64,000 nt of DNA, taken from Terrabacter sp. Root181. GTDB taxonomy: Bacteria; Actinomycetota; Actinomycetes; Actinomycetales; Dermatophilaceae. This document shows positions 19,165 through 27,901 of this stretch, one piece after another. Every line of letters begins with the position of its first letter. Within the stretch, counting starts at the first letter, position 1. Both the position numbers and the translations under genes were made by a program. Where the stretch lies: NCBI RefSeq assembly GCF_001428505.1, contig NZ_LMHU01000001.1:1567813-1631812 (forward strand), given 5' to 3'. A model generated the notes under the pieces. That model saw only the letters and a list, made by a program, of their open reading frames with translations. It was not told where the DNA came from and searched no databases.

Positions 19165-19842
19165 ATGAAGATCGCAGTCCTCGGCACCGGCATGGTCGGC
19201 CAGGCCATCGCCGCCCGCCTCCACGGTCTCGGCCACGAGGTCGCCGTCGGCACGCGTGACCCGCAGTCCACCCTCGCGCGCACCGAGCCCGACGGCATGG
19301 GCAACCCGCCGTACGCTGCGTGGGCCGCGGACCACCGGCAGGTCCCGCTCGTCTCCTTCGCCGACGCGGCGGCCGGGGCCGAGCTCGTCATCAACGCCAC
19401 GAGCGGGCACGGCGCGCTTCCCGCGCTCGAGCTGGCCGGGGCCGACAACCTGGCCGGCAAGGTGCTCATCGACATCTCGAACCCGCTCGACTTCTCCCAG
19501 GGCTTCCCGCCCACCCTCTTCGTCAAGGACACCGACTCGCTCGGGGAGCAGGTGCAGCGTGCCTTCCCGCAGGCCCGGGTGGTCAAGACGCTCAACACGC
19601 TGACCGCCGACCTCATGGTCAACCCGAAGAACCTCGGCGAGGAGTCGTCGGTCTTCGTCTCCGGCGACGACGGGGCGGCCAAGGCCGTGGTGACCGAGCT
19701 GCTCCAGTCCTTCGGGCACACCGACGTCATCGACCTCGGGGACATCACCACGGCGCGAGGCACCGAGATGCTCCTTCCCGTGTGGGTGCGCCTCATGGGC
19801 GCCCTCGGCACCGCGTCGTTCAACGTCAAGATCGTTCGCTGA
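19165..19842 (+). CDS. NADPH-dependent F420 reductase-type oxidoreductase
   Basis: 225 residues. MKIAVLGTGMVGQAIAARL is an NAD(P)-binding Rossmann start, GTRDP is the NADP-phosphate region, and INATSGHGALPAL, VLIDISNPLDFSQGFPP and VVKTLNTLTADLMV are typical of the F420-dependent NADP reductase (Fno/NpdG) superfamily, many members of which have unknown substrates. It probably moves hydride between NADPH and F420 or a related substrate. Divergent from TetR with two operators in its promoter, and two bases before the next gene, so likely TetR-controlled together with the SDR gene. Confidence 0.8.
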   Translation: MKIAVLGTGMVGQAIAARLHGLGHEVAVGTRDPQSTLARTEPDGMGNPPYAAWAADHRQVPLVSFADAAAGAELVINATSGHGALPALELAGADNLAGKVLIDISNPLDFSQGFPPTLFVKDTDSLGEQVQRAFPQARVVKTLNTLTADLMVNPKNLGEESSVFVSGDDGAAKAVVTELLQSFGHTDVIDLGDITTARGTEMLLPVWVRLMGALGTASFNVKIVR

Positions 19843-19843
19843 G

Positions 19844-20707
19844 ATGACGGGTCCCATGGCCGGGCGGACCGTGCTGGTCACCGGCGGGACCGGTGGGATC
19901 GGGTTGGCCACGGCCGCCCGCCTCGCCGGTCTCGGGGCGCGCGTCGGGCTGGTCGGGCGCGACGGCGCCCGCGCCGACGCCGCGGCCGAGCGGCTGCGCG
20001 ACTCCGGCGGAGAGGTCGACGTCTTCCTCGCCGACCTCTCCGCCCAGCGCGACGTGCGCTCGCTCGCGGAACGCGTCCTCGCGGCGTACCCCCGCCTCGA
20101 CGTCCTCGTCAACAACGTCGGGGGCTACTGGGCGACCCGGCACGAGACCGCGGACGGCCTCGAGCGCACCTTCGCGGTCAACCACCTCGCGCCGTTCCTG
20201 CTCACGCACCTGCTCCTCGACCGGCTGCGCGCGAGCGCCCCGGCGCGCGTCGTCACCGTCTCGTCGGGCGCGCACGCCATGGGCCGCATCGACATCGACG
20301 ACCTGCAGGGTCGGCAGGGCTACAACGGGCAGCGGGCCTACAACCAGTCGAAGCTCGCCAACGTCATGTTCACCTACGAGCTGGCCCGACGTCTCGAGGG
20401 CACCGGGGTGACGGCCAACGTCCTGCACCCCGGCGTCGTCCGGACCGCCTTCGCGCAGGAGGACTCGGGACGGTGGATGCGGCTCATGCTCCCCGTCGTC
20501 CGGCCCTTCATGAAGAGCCCCGACCGCGGTGCCGACACGCCCGTGCTCCTCGCGTCCTCACCCGAGCTCGAGCACGTCTCAGGCCGGTACTTCGCCAACG
20601 GTCGGGTGAAGGACTCGTCCCGGGCGTCCCACGACACGGCGATGGCGGCCCGGCTCTGGAGCGTCTCGGCCGAGCTCGTCGGGCTGGCGCCATCCGGCAC
20701 GGCGTGA
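19844..20707 (+). CDS. Short-chain dehydrogenase/reductase (retinol dehydrogenase-like)
   Basis: 287 residues from ATG 19844 (ATG 19856 also possible). TGGTGGIGLATAARL is the glycine-rich NAD(P) site, NNVGGYW the NNAG equivalent, TVSSGAHAMG carries the catalytic Ser, and YNQSKLANVMF the YxxxK pair. This matches classical SDRs of the WWOX/retinol-dehydrogenase type. It follows the F420-reductase-like gene with no space, so both presumably belong to the TetR-controlled unit. Substrate unknown. Confidence 0.88.
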   Translation: MTGPMAGRTVLVTGGTGGIGLATAARLAGLGARVGLVGRDGARADAAAERLRDSGGEVDVFLADLSAQRDVRSLAERVLAAYPRLDVLVNNVGGYWATRHETADGLERTFAVNHLAPFLLTHLLLDRLRASAPARVVTVSSGAHAMGRIDIDDLQGRQGYNGQRAYNQSKLANVMFTYELARRLEGTGVTANVLHPGVVRTAFAQEDSGRWMRLMLPVVRPFMKSPDRGADTPVLLASSPELEHVSGRYFANGRVKDSSRASHDTAMAARLWSVSAELVGLAPSGTA

Positions 20708-20772
20708 CGCCTCCCGTCGGTGGGGCGGGGAGCGGCGACGGCCGGCGCTGCCGACGCCAGTAGGCTCTGCCC

Positions 20773-21690
20773 GTGAGCGAGCGCTACGACTGCACCGACC
20801 CCGACGGGCGCGCCGAGGGCATCCCGGCGGCAGCATCGGCCGTCCGACGAGGCGAGATCGTCGTCCTGCCGACCGACACGGTCTACGGCATCGGTTGTGA
20901 CGCCTTCGACGCCACCGCCGTCGCCTCCGTCCTGGCGGCGAAGGGCCGCGGTCGCGACATGCCGCCGCCGGTCCTCATCCCGACCGCGCGCACGGCCCAG
21001 GGCCTCGCGACGCAGGTCCCCGACTACGCCCAGCGGCTCATGGAGAAGTTCTGGCCCGGCCCGCTGACGCTCGTCCTCAAGGCGCAGACGTCGCTGCACT
21101 GGGACCTCGGCGAGACCAACGGCACGGTGGCACTGCGCGTGCCAGACCACGAGATCACGCTCGAGCTGCTCGGCGACATCGGTCCGATGGCGGTCACGAG
21201 CGCCAACACGACCGGAGACCCGGCCGCGCGCACGGTCGAGGAGGCCGTGGGGATGCTCGGCGAGTCCGTCGGGGTCTACCTCGACGGCGGTCCCGCCGGG
21301 GAGGGGCAGCCCTCGACGATCGTCGACTGCACCGGCGAGACGCCGGTGACGCTCCGCGTCGGCGCCATCGCCCAGGACGAGCTCGACGCCGCCCTCGTGC
21401 CCGAGCCGGTGCTCGAGGCTCCCGAGCCCGACGCCGAGCCGGCCGCCGAGGCCGACGCGACGCCCGCCGCGGACCCCGTCACCGACCCCGTCACCGAGTC
21501 GGCTCCCGAGGTCGTCGCGGAGACGTCCGCCGAGCCCGAGCCGTCCGTGACGTCGGCCGCCGCCGAGGCGTCCGACGTGCCCGAGACGTCCGACGTGCCC
21601 GAGCCGTCCGACGAGCCCGAGACGCTCGGGGAGTGGCACGACGTGTCCACGACCGAACGGCCATCCGACAGCTCCAGCACGACGCAATAG
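20773..21690 (+). CDS. tsaC: L-threonylcarbamoyladenylate synthase with acidic tail
   Basis: Makes threonylcarbamoyl-AMP from threonine, bicarbonate and ATP for the t6A37 modification of ANN-decoding tRNAs. GTG 20773. The first 205 residues are the YrdC/Sua5 fold: IVVLPTDTVYGIGCDAF, KGRGRDMPPPVLI, KFWPGPLTLVL, VALRVPDHE, TSANTTGDPAA and STIVDCTG. Residues about 210-305 are a low-complexity tail of E, P, A, D, T and S with repeats such as VPETSD/VPEPSD, not the Sua5 domain of long homologues. Conserved position after prmC, though an inserted module separates them here. Confidence 0.93.
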   Translation: MSERYDCTDPDGRAEGIPAAASAVRRGEIVVLPTDTVYGIGCDAFDATAVASVLAAKGRGRDMPPPVLIPTARTAQGLATQVPDYAQRLMEKFWPGPLTLVLKAQTSLHWDLGETNGTVALRVPDHEITLELLGDIGPMAVTSANTTGDPAARTVEEAVGMLGESVGVYLDGGPAGEGQPSTIVDCTGETPVTLRVGAIAQDELDAALVPEPVLEAPEPDAEPAAEADATPAADPVTDPVTESAPEVVAETSAEPEPSVTSAAAEASDVPETSDVPEPSDEPETLGEWHDVSTTERPSDSSSTTQ

Positions 21691-21738
21691 AGTTGGCTCG
21701 CGCTCGCGCCCCACTCCCGACCCACCCGGAGAACTCCC

Positions 21739-23016
21739 ATGGCTGACGACACGTTCTACGGCTCCGACTTCGGTGCCCTGCAGTCCTTCGACCCCGACAT
21801 CGCGGGGGTGCTCCTGTCCGAGCTCGACCGCATCCGCGGCGGACTGCAGCTCATCGCGAGCGAGAACATCAGCTCGCCCGCCGTGCTGACGGCCCTCGGG
21901 TCGACGCTGTCCAACAAGTACGCCGAGGGCTATCCGGGTCGCCGCTACTACGGCGGCTGCTCCGAGGTCGACAAGGCCGAGACCATCGCGATCGAGCGGG
22001 CCAAGGCACTCTTCGAGGCCGACCACGCCAACGTCCAGGCCCACTCCGGCGCGAGCGCCAACCAGGCCGTCTACGGCGCCTTCATGGCGCCCGGCGACAC
22101 CATCCTCGCGATGGCGCTGCCGATGGGCGGCCACCTGACGCACGGCACGAAGGTCTCCTTCTCCGGCAAGTGGTTCAACGCCGTCCACTACGGGGTCGAC
22201 AAGCAGAGCGAGGACATCGACTACGACCAGGTCGAGGCGCTCGCCCGCGAGCACCGTCCCAAGGTCATCTGTGCCGGTGGCTCGGCCATCCCGCGGCTCA
22301 TCGACTTCGAGCGCTTCCGAGCGGTCGCCGACGAGGTCGGCGCGATCCTCTGGGTCGACGCCGCCCACTTCATCGGTCTCGTGGCCGGCAAGGCGATCCC
22401 GTCGCCCGTTCCGTACGCCGACGTCGTGACGTTCACGACGCACAAGGTCCTGCGTGGTCCCCGCTCCGGCGCCCTCGTGTGCAAGGCCGAGCACGCCGCC
22501 GCGATGGACAAGGCGATCTTCCCGATGATGCAGGGCGGTCCGCAGATGCACACCATCGCGGCCAAGGCGGTCAACTTCAAGGAGGCCGCGACCCCCGAGT
22601 ACGCCCAGTACGCCAAGGACGTCATCGCCAACAGCCGGCAGCTCGCGGCGAGCCTGCTCGAGGTCGGCATCCGACCGACGACGGGCGGCACCGACACCCA
22701 CCTGTCCCTGCTCGACCTCCAGGGCGTCGGCGTCACGGGCAAGGAGGCCGAGGAGCGGGCCGACGCGGCCGGCATCGTGCTCAACAAGAACGCCATCCCC
22801 TTCGACCCGCAGAAGCCCAACATCGCCTCGGGCATCCGGGTCGGCACGCCGTCGGTCACGACCCAGGGCATGGGCCTGGAGGAGATGAAGCAGATCGCCA
22901 CGCTCATCCACAAGGCCGTGACCCAGGGCGACGCCGACCCCGAGCACGCGGTGAGCAAGGACGTGCGCGCGGAGGTCACCAACCTCGTGACGCGCTTCCC
23001 CGCATACCCTCGCTGA
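21739..23016 (+). CDS. glyA: Serine hydroxymethyltransferase
   Basis: PLP enzyme interconverting serine and glycine with tetrahydrofolate, main source of one-carbon units. 425 residues. LIASENISSPAVL, NKYAEGYPGRRYYGGC, SGASANQAVYGAF and the PLP lysine in TTHKVLRGPRSG (about K235) are hallmark motifs. Upstream CGGAGAACTCCC supplies the ribosome site. Standard neighbour of the tsaC/wecA/atp block in actinobacteria. Confidence 0.97.
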   Translation: MADDTFYGSDFGALQSFDPDIAGVLLSELDRIRGGLQLIASENISSPAVLTALGSTLSNKYAEGYPGRRYYGGCSEVDKAETIAIERAKALFEADHANVQAHSGASANQAVYGAFMAPGDTILAMALPMGGHLTHGTKVSFSGKWFNAVHYGVDKQSEDIDYDQVEALAREHRPKVICAGGSAIPRLIDFERFRAVADEVGAILWVDAAHFIGLVAGKAIPSPVPYADVVTFTTHKVLRGPRSGALVCKAEHAAAMDKAIFPMMQGGPQMHTIAAKAVNFKEAATPEYAQYAKDVIANSRQLAASLLEVGIRPTTGGTDTHLSLLDLQGVGVTGKEAEERADAAGIVLNKNAIPFDPQKPNIASGIRVGTPSVTTQGMGLEEMKQIATLIHKAVTQGDADPEHAVSKDVRAEVTNLVTRFPAYPR

Positions 23017-23061
23017 GTCATTCCCACTCGCCAGCGTCGGCGCCCGAGCGAAGGTCGGTAG

Positions 23062-24159
23062 GTGCACGAGTACGTCCTCGTCCTCATCGTGGCCGCTGCG
23101 GTCACGTACCTCGCCACACCCTTCGTCCGGAGCCTCGCCGTGGCGACGGGCGCCTTCACGGCGGTCCGGGAGCGTGACGTCCACAAGACGCCGATCCCGC
23201 GGCTCGGGGGAGTGGGCATCTACATCGGCTTCGTCGCGGCAGCACTCGTGGCGCGGGCGCTGCCCTACCTCGGCACGCTCTTCTCGACGAAGCAGATCTT
23301 CGGCGTCGTCGTCGCCGCCGGCATCGTGTGCCTGCTCGGGGCCTTCGACGACATCCGCGAGCTCGACTGGCTGACGAAGCTGGCGGGACAGATGCTCGCC
23401 GCGGGCCTGATGGCCTACACCGGGGTGCAGCTGCTGTCGCTGCCGATCTTCGGCACGACCATCCTGCCGACACCCGTGCTCGTGCTCTTCACGGTGCTCG
23501 TCGTCATCGCGTCGACGAACGCCGTGAACTTCATCGACGGGCTCGACGGGCTCGCCGCCGGTGTCGTCGGCATCGCGTCCTTCGCGTTCTTCGTCTACAG
23601 CTACATCGTCTCCCGCTCGTTCGTCCCGGCCAACGTCTTCTCCACGGCGACCTTCATCTCGGCCGCCCTCGTCGGGTGCTGTGCGGGCTTCCTGCCGCAC
23701 AACTTCCACCCGGCCCGGCTCTTCATGGGCGACTCCGGGGCGCTGACGCTCGGCCTGCTGCTCTCGGCGGCGACGATCACCCTGACGGGCAACGTCGACC
23801 CCGGACAGGTCAGCGCCAACGACGTCTCCGCCGCGTTCCTGCCGATCCTCGTCCCGCTCGCGGTGCTGCTGCTGCCGCTGCTCGACATGCTGCTGGCCGT
23901 CGTCCGACGGACCCGCGCGGGCCAGCGACCGTGGCATCCCGACGCGATGCACCTGCACCACCGCATGCTGCGCATCGGCCACGGCCACCGCCGGGCCGTG
24001 CTGATCCTCTACCTGTGGGCCGCCATCGTGGCCCTCGGTTCGGTGTCCTTCGTCATCTGGGACGGCCCCCGTCCGCTCGCGGTCGTGGGGGCGGCCGCCG
24101 CGATGGGTGTCGTGCTCACCGTCTGGCTGCCGCGGTGGAGGCCGTCCGAACGCTTGTGA
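23062..24159 (+). CDS. Undecaprenyl-phosphate sugar-1-phosphate transferase (WecA-like)
   Basis: Polytopic membrane enzyme (about 10-11 helices, 365 residues from GTG 23062) of the MraY/WecA family that transfers GlcNAc-1-phosphate or a similar sugar to polyprenyl phosphate, starting cell-envelope polymer synthesis. Seen motifs: KTPIPRLGGVGIY, GAFDDIRELDW (Asp-rich), NFIDGLDGLAAG, LFMGDSGALTLG and the cytoplasmic MHLHHRMLRIGHGH. The sequence fits WecA/Rfe rather than MraY. Last codons overlap the Rex-like operator of the atp genes. Confidence 0.92.
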   Translation: MHEYVLVLIVAAAVTYLATPFVRSLAVATGAFTAVRERDVHKTPIPRLGGVGIYIGFVAAALVARALPYLGTLFSTKQIFGVVVAAGIVCLLGAFDDIRELDWLTKLAGQMLAAGLMAYTGVQLLSLPIFGTTILPTPVLVLFTVLVVIASTNAVNFIDGLDGLAAGVVGIASFAFFVYSYIVSRSFVPANVFSTATFISAALVGCCAGFLPHNFHPARLFMGDSGALTLGLLLSAATITLTGNVDPGQVSANDVSAAFLPILVPLAVLLLPLLDMLLAVVRRTRAGQRPWHPDAMHLHHRMLRIGHGHRRAVLILYLWAAIVALGSVSFVIWDGPRPLAVVGAAAAMGVVLTVWLPRWRPSERL

Positions 24160-24171
24160 TAGCATTCACAA
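24154..24171. promoter_or_regulatory. Rex-type (NADH/NAD+ sensing) operator upstream of the atp operon
   Basis: TTGTGATAGCATTCACAA matches the Rex consensus TTGTGAAnnnnTTCACAA at 13 of 14 specified positions, and the inverted repeat extends to GCTTGTGA/TCACAAGC (24152-24173). It overlaps the wecA-like stop codon, 130 bases before the first atp-cluster gene. In Streptomyces coelicolor Rex represses respiratory operons including atp when NADH is high. No rex gene lies in this window, so the regulator is inferred. Confidence 0.7.
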
Positions 24172-24303
24172 GCACCTGAGGGGAGTCTGGGAAGACCACC
24201 ACAGGAGCTCGGAAGTCCTTTCCGCACAACCGATCCGAGCATCATCCGGATCAGCCCGAACCCCGCCCGCACTACGCCTCACGACGCACCCAGGCAGGTT
24301 TTC
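24172..24303 (+). promoter_or_regulatory. atp operon leader region
   Basis: 132 bases with no gene. It should contain the atp transcription start, downstream of or overlapping the Rex-like site, but I see no clear -10 hexamer. GGAAGTCCTTTCC and ATCCGGAT are short inverted repeats. Confidence 0.3.
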
Positions 24304-24813
24304 TTGAGCGCCACACCGGCACGCGACGCATCACAGTCAGATGCCTTCGCGCAGCTCCTCCGGGGCTCCCTGCTGCCGACGGCCGTGGCCGGTCTCGTCT
24401 GCGTCGTGGTCGGGCTCTTCTCGAGCCCCAAGGCCGCCTGGTCGGCTGCGCTCGGCGCCGCGATCGTCCTCTTCTTCTTCAGCCTGACGCTCCTCGTCAT
24501 GAAGCGCACGGCCGACCTGCCGCCCACGACGACGATGATGATCGTCATGGCCACCTACACCTTCAAGGTGCTGGTGCTCGGCGTCGTCATGTTCGCCCTG
24601 CGCGACGTGACGTGGGCCTCGGGCTTCGCGATCGGCCTGTCGATCACGGTGTGCGCCGTCGTCTGGCTCTTCTTCGAGATGCGCGCCTACAAGCGGCTGA
24701 GGATCTTCGCGTACGACCCCGACGGCGCGGCCTCGCTCGACGCCACGTCCGAGACGTCGGCCGACGCGGCGCCCGAGGCGGATCCCCACCGGGAGCCGCG
24801 TGATGAGCCGTGA
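24304..24813 (+). CDS. Small membrane protein at head of atp operon (AtpI position)
   Basis: 169 residues beginning with a TTG at 24304 after GCAGG. Four hydrophobic stretches (about 22-42, 45-66, 78-98, 104-124) are followed by an acidic Ala-rich tail. It matches the small hydrophobic protein encoded just before atpB in actinobacteria (equivalent of M. tuberculosis Rv1303), thought to help assembly or ion supply of the ATP synthase. The TTG start should limit translation. It overlaps the next gene's upstream region by a few bases. Confidence 0.75.
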   Translation: MSATPARDASQSDAFAQLLRGSLLPTAVAGLVCVVVGLFSSPKAAWSAALGAAIVLFFFSLTLLVMKRTADLPPTTTMMIVMATYTFKVLVLGVVMFALRDVTWASGFAIGLSITVCAVVWLFFEMRAYKRLRIFAYDPDGAASLDATSETSADAAPEADPHREPRDEP

Positions 24814-24827
24814 CACCGGAGGTCGAC

Positions 24828-25094
24828 ATGACCACACCCACGACGCCCGAGCCGTCGGAGCCGACCGAACCGACCGCCGAGGACAAGGCCGAGGAGCTGC
24901 GGCGGTTCAACAGCCGAGAGCAGGACTCCGCCTGGCGTGCCGTCGCGTACATGCTCACGGGTCCGCTCATCTACGGCGGTCTCGGTGCCTTGGCCGACCA
25001 CTGGCTGGGCACGACCTGGCTCGTCGGGGTAGGGATCGTAGGTGGAATGGCCCTGTCGCTCTACCTGATCTGGTTCCGATACGGTACCCATTGA
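24828..25094 (+). CDS. AtpZ/AtpI-family membrane protein
   Basis: 88 residues from ATG 24828, chosen because CGGAGG lies six bases upstream; a GTG at 24810 overlapping the preceding stop would add six residues. A charged N-terminal half (EDKAEELRRFNSREQDSAWRA) precedes two membrane helices (LIYGGLGALADHWLG; VGIVGGMALSLYLIWFRYG). This is the AtpZ/AtpI pattern of small proteins cotranscribed with ATP synthase, linked in other bacteria to magnesium or calcium supply and c-ring assembly. Confidence 0.75.
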   Translation: MTTPTTPEPSEPTEPTAEDKAEELRRFNSREQDSAWRAVAYMLTGPLIYGGLGALADHWLGTTWLVGVGIVGGMALSLYLIWFRYGTH

Positions 25095-25242
25095 GCCCGA
25101 CGGCCCCCGTGCCGCACGTCAGCGCGTCGCCCGCCGGCCCGCCGACCTGGAGCCCCACCGGGAGCCCGCTCCCGAGCACCGACTCTCCATCCCTGACGCA
25201 GGTCGTCAGCCGAAGTGCCCAGAACCTACAAAGGAGTAACCC

Positions 25243-26025
25243 GTGAGCATCGTGGCCGCCGCCCCGACGGACTACACCGCCCCCGGCATCGAGGAGTTCT
25301 GGCAGCCCCTCTTCGGGACCGACGGGCCGTTCGCGATCACCCGCCCGATCCTGCTCATGGTCCTGGCCACCGGCCTTGTCGCGTGGTTCCTGCTCGCCAC
25401 GACGAAGAAGAAGGCTCTCGTGCCCGGCCGCGGCCAGATGGGCACGGAGGCCGTCTACGGCCTCGTGCGCAACGGCATCGCCAAGGACCTCATCGGCAGC
25501 AAGGAGTTCATGCGGTTCGTCCCGCTGCTCTTCGCGCTCTTCACGACGATCCTCGTCAACAACCTGTTCGGCGTCATCCCGCCGATGAGCTACCCGACGA
25601 TGAGCCGTATCGGCTTCCCGATCGCGCTGTCGCTCATCGTCTGGGTCGTCTTCCACGTCGTCGGCATGCGCAAGCACGGCTTCATCGGCTACTGGAAGTC
25701 GCTCGTGCCCGCGGGTCTTCCCAAGGCGATGATCCCCGCGATCTTCTTCCTCGAGCTCATCACCGACCTCTTCACGCGCCCGGTCACCCTCGCCCTGCGA
25801 CTCTTCGGCAACATGTTCGCCGGCCACATCCTCATCGTCCTGTTCATCACGGGTGGCTGGTACATGCTCACCAACGGCGGCATCCTCGTCATCGCCGGCG
25901 GCGTCACGTGGATCTTCGCCTTCGTCATGACGCTCTTCGAGATCCTGGTCCAGTTCCTCCAGGCCTACGTCTTCACCCTGCTGGCCGCCCTCTACATCGG
26001 CGGCGCGGTCGCCGACGAGCACTGA
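25243..26025 (+). CDS. atpB: ATP synthase Fo subunit a
   Basis: Membrane stator subunit forming the two proton half-channels. 260 residues from a GTG with AAAGGAG nine bases upstream. The essential arginine is in PVTLALRLFGNMFAGH, and the C-terminal helices have ILVQFLQAYVFTLLAALYI with the conserved Gln/Glu region. First canonical gene of the operon; 148 bases without a gene separate it from the AtpZ-like gene. Confidence 0.97.
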   Translation: MSIVAAAPTDYTAPGIEEFWQPLFGTDGPFAITRPILLMVLATGLVAWFLLATTKKKALVPGRGQMGTEAVYGLVRNGIAKDLIGSKEFMRFVPLLFALFTTILVNNLFGVIPPMSYPTMSRIGFPIALSLIVWVVFHVVGMRKHGFIGYWKSLVPAGLPKAMIPAIFFLELITDLFTRPVTLALRLFGNMFAGHILIVLFITGGWYMLTNGGILVIAGGVTWIFAFVMTLFEILVQFLQAYVFTLLAALYIGGAVADEH

Positions 26026-26151
26026 GGCCGCGGTCTCCTTGCGCCTCCGGCGCCCCACGAACTGCACCACCGCACGAGCACCACACCCCAGCTTCGCCCC
26101 CGCCCGTCTGGTAACCGCCAGCCGGACAAGACAAGAAGGAATGGAATAAAC

Positions 26152-26361
26152 ATGACTGGCAACATCGCCATCCTCGGTTACGGCCTCTCCGCCATCGGCC
26201 CCGGTATCGGTGTCGGTCTGATCTTCGCCGCCTACATCAACGGCGTCGCCCGTCAGCCCGAGGCTCGCGGCATGCTGCAGCCGATCGCCTTCCTGGGCAT
26301 GGCCATCACCGAGGCGCTCGCCATCTTCGGTATCGCGCTCGCGTTCGTCTTCAAGGGCTGA
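26152..26361 (+). CDS. atpE: ATP synthase Fo subunit c
   Basis: Proteolipid of the rotary ring. 69 residues, two helices joined by the ARQPEARG polar loop. The proton-binding acid is E54 in [13 protein letters not shown]; no sodium-type Gln/Ser ligand set is seen, so the enzyme should be proton-driven. Strong ribosome site AAGGAAT upstream. A small hairpin follows the stop. Confidence 0.97.
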   Translation: MTGNIAILGYGLSAIGPGIGVGLIFAAYINGVARQPEARGMLQPIAFLGMAITEALAIFGIALAFVFKG

Positions 26362-26362
26362 C

Positions 26363-26377
26363 GCCCCTTTCCGGGGC
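26363..26377 (+). terminator. Small hairpin after atpE
   Basis: GCCCC (26363-26367) pairs with GGGGC (26373-26377) around TTTCC, directly after the atpE stop. It is too weak for a full terminator. In other bacteria, stem-loops here stabilise the highly translated atpE message or attenuate downstream genes. Confidence 0.4.
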
Positions 26378-26417
26378 AGCCCGAAGCACCGATCGTCTTT
26401 CTCTCTAGGAGAACCTC

Positions 26418-27020
26418 ATGCAAGCAGTGACCGTGACCGCCGAGGGCGGCGAGGGCGGCTTCTGGGCCACCGCGGCACCGATCATCCCGCACCCGCTCGA
26501 GTTCTTCTTCGGCCTGGCGTGCTTCGCGATCCTCTACGTCGTCGTGAAGCAGAAGGTCGTGCCGCGCCTCGAGCAGATCTACGCCGAACGCACTGCTGCG
26601 ATCGAGGGCGGGATGAACAAGGCCGAGGAGGCCCAGGCGCAGGCCCAGGCCGCGCTCGAGCAGTACCAGGCGCAGCTCATGGAGGCTCGCTCCGAGGCCG
26701 CCCGCATCCGTGAGGACGCCAAGGCCCAGGGCGCGCAGATCATCGCCGAGATGCGCGAGCACGCGGCCTCCGAGGCGGCTCGGATCTCCGAGACGTCGCA
26801 CAAGCAGATCGAGGCCGAGCGCCAGCAGGCGGTCGTCTCGCTCCGCAGCGACGTCGGCCGCATCTCGACCGACCTCGCGAGCCGGATCGTCGGTGAGTCC
26901 CTCCACGAGGAGACCCGTCAGAAGGGCATCGTCGAGCGTTTCCTCGCCGAGCTCGAGTCGGGCGACGTCGTGCGCGAGAAGGTCGGCGGCGCCGCCGGCA
27001 GCCAGGGCGGGGACGCCTGA
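26418..27020 (+). CDS. atpF: ATP synthase Fo subunit b
   Basis: Peripheral-stalk subunit: one membrane helix (about residues 22-42, FFFGLACFAILYVVVKQKV) and a long charged coiled coil rich in Ala, Glu and Gln to residue 200. TAGGAGA precedes the ATG. Ends overlapping atpH by ATGA. Confidence 0.96.
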   Translation: MQAVTVTAEGGEGGFWATAAPIIPHPLEFFFGLACFAILYVVVKQKVVPRLEQIYAERTAAIEGGMNKAEEAQAQAQAALEQYQAQLMEARSEAARIREDAKAQGAQIIAEMREHAASEAARISETSHKQIEAERQQAVVSLRSDVGRISTDLASRIVGESLHEETRQKGIVERFLAELESGDVVREKVGGAAGSQGGDA

Positions 27021-27832
27021 TGCAGGGACCCTCACGCGCAGCAGCGGCGGCGAGCCGCGAGGCTTTCACCGGCGTCCTTGCTGCCGGTGCCGACCGCTCG
27101 CGGTTGGCCGAGGAGCTCTTCGCGGTCATCGCCGTCATCGACGGCAGCGCGACCCTGCGTCGCGCCGTGGCCGACCCGTCCCGCGAGGGCGCCGACAAGG
27201 CCCAGCTCGCCGAGCGGCTCTTCGCGGGCAAGGTCAGCGCCGAGGCGCTGGTCGTGCTCAAGGGTGCCTTCGCGCAGCGCTGGAGCTCCGAGCGTGACCT
27301 GACCGACACGGTCGAGTCGTATGCCGTCGAGGCCGTCATCGCCCAGGCCGAGGCCGGCGATCGTGCCGACCGCGTCGAGGACGAGCTGTTCCGCTTCGAG
27401 CGGATCGTCGCCGCCGACGCGGCCCTGCGCACGGCCCTGGCCGACGCGCAGGCTCCCGCCGACAAGCGCGCCGACCTCGTGTCGTCGCTCCTGCGGGAGA
27501 AGGTCGCCCCCGAGACGCTCGTGCTCGCCCGTCAGGCCGTGGTCGCCCCGCGCGGCCTGCGCTTCGACCGGGTCCTCGAGAGGTACCTCGAGACGGCATC
27601 GCGCCGCCGCGAGCAGCAGACGGCCACCGTCACCTCGGCCGTCCCGCTCACCGACGACGACCGTGCCCGCCTCGCCGCGGGCCTGGCAGCCATCTACGGC
27701 GGCACGGTCCACGTCAACACCGTCGTGGACCCCCGGGTCATGGGCGGGGTCAAGGTCGAGATCGGTGACGAGCTCATCGACGGCACCGTCATCCGCAAGC
27801 TCGACGCGGCCCGCCGGGCCATGGGTGCCTGA
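27020..27832 (+). CDS. atpH: ATP synthase F1 subunit delta
   Basis: Connects the peripheral stalk to the top of F1. 270 residues, the usual length for actinobacterial single-domain delta (longer than about 177 in Escherichia coli). The conserved C-terminal segment (HVNTVVDPRVMGGVKVEIGDELIDGTV) is present, with helical repeats before it. Overlaps the atpF stop, so translation is coupled. Confidence 0.95.
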   Translation: MQGPSRAAAAASREAFTGVLAAGADRSRLAEELFAVIAVIDGSATLRRAVADPSREGADKAQLAERLFAGKVSAEALVVLKGAFAQRWSSERDLTDTVESYAVEAVIAQAEAGDRADRVEDELFRFERIVAADAALRTALADAQAPADKRADLVSSLLREKVAPETLVLARQAVVAPRGLRFDRVLERYLETASRRREQQTATVTSAVPLTDDDRARLAAGLAAIYGGTVHVNTVVDPRVMGGVKVEIGDELIDGTVIRKLDAARRAMGA

Positions 27833-27901
27833 GGCACCCACCACCAGCTGTGATCAACCACCGGCCCGTCCTGCGGGTCGAAACCGAGGAGAAGATCTGA
27901 C

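Noticed and set aside
20374-24165. A 1263-codon open frame on the minus strand
   Set aside because: It is antisense to SDR, tsaC, glyA and wecA-like genes, whose products have clear motifs. Long antisense frames are expected when codon third positions are nearly all G or C.
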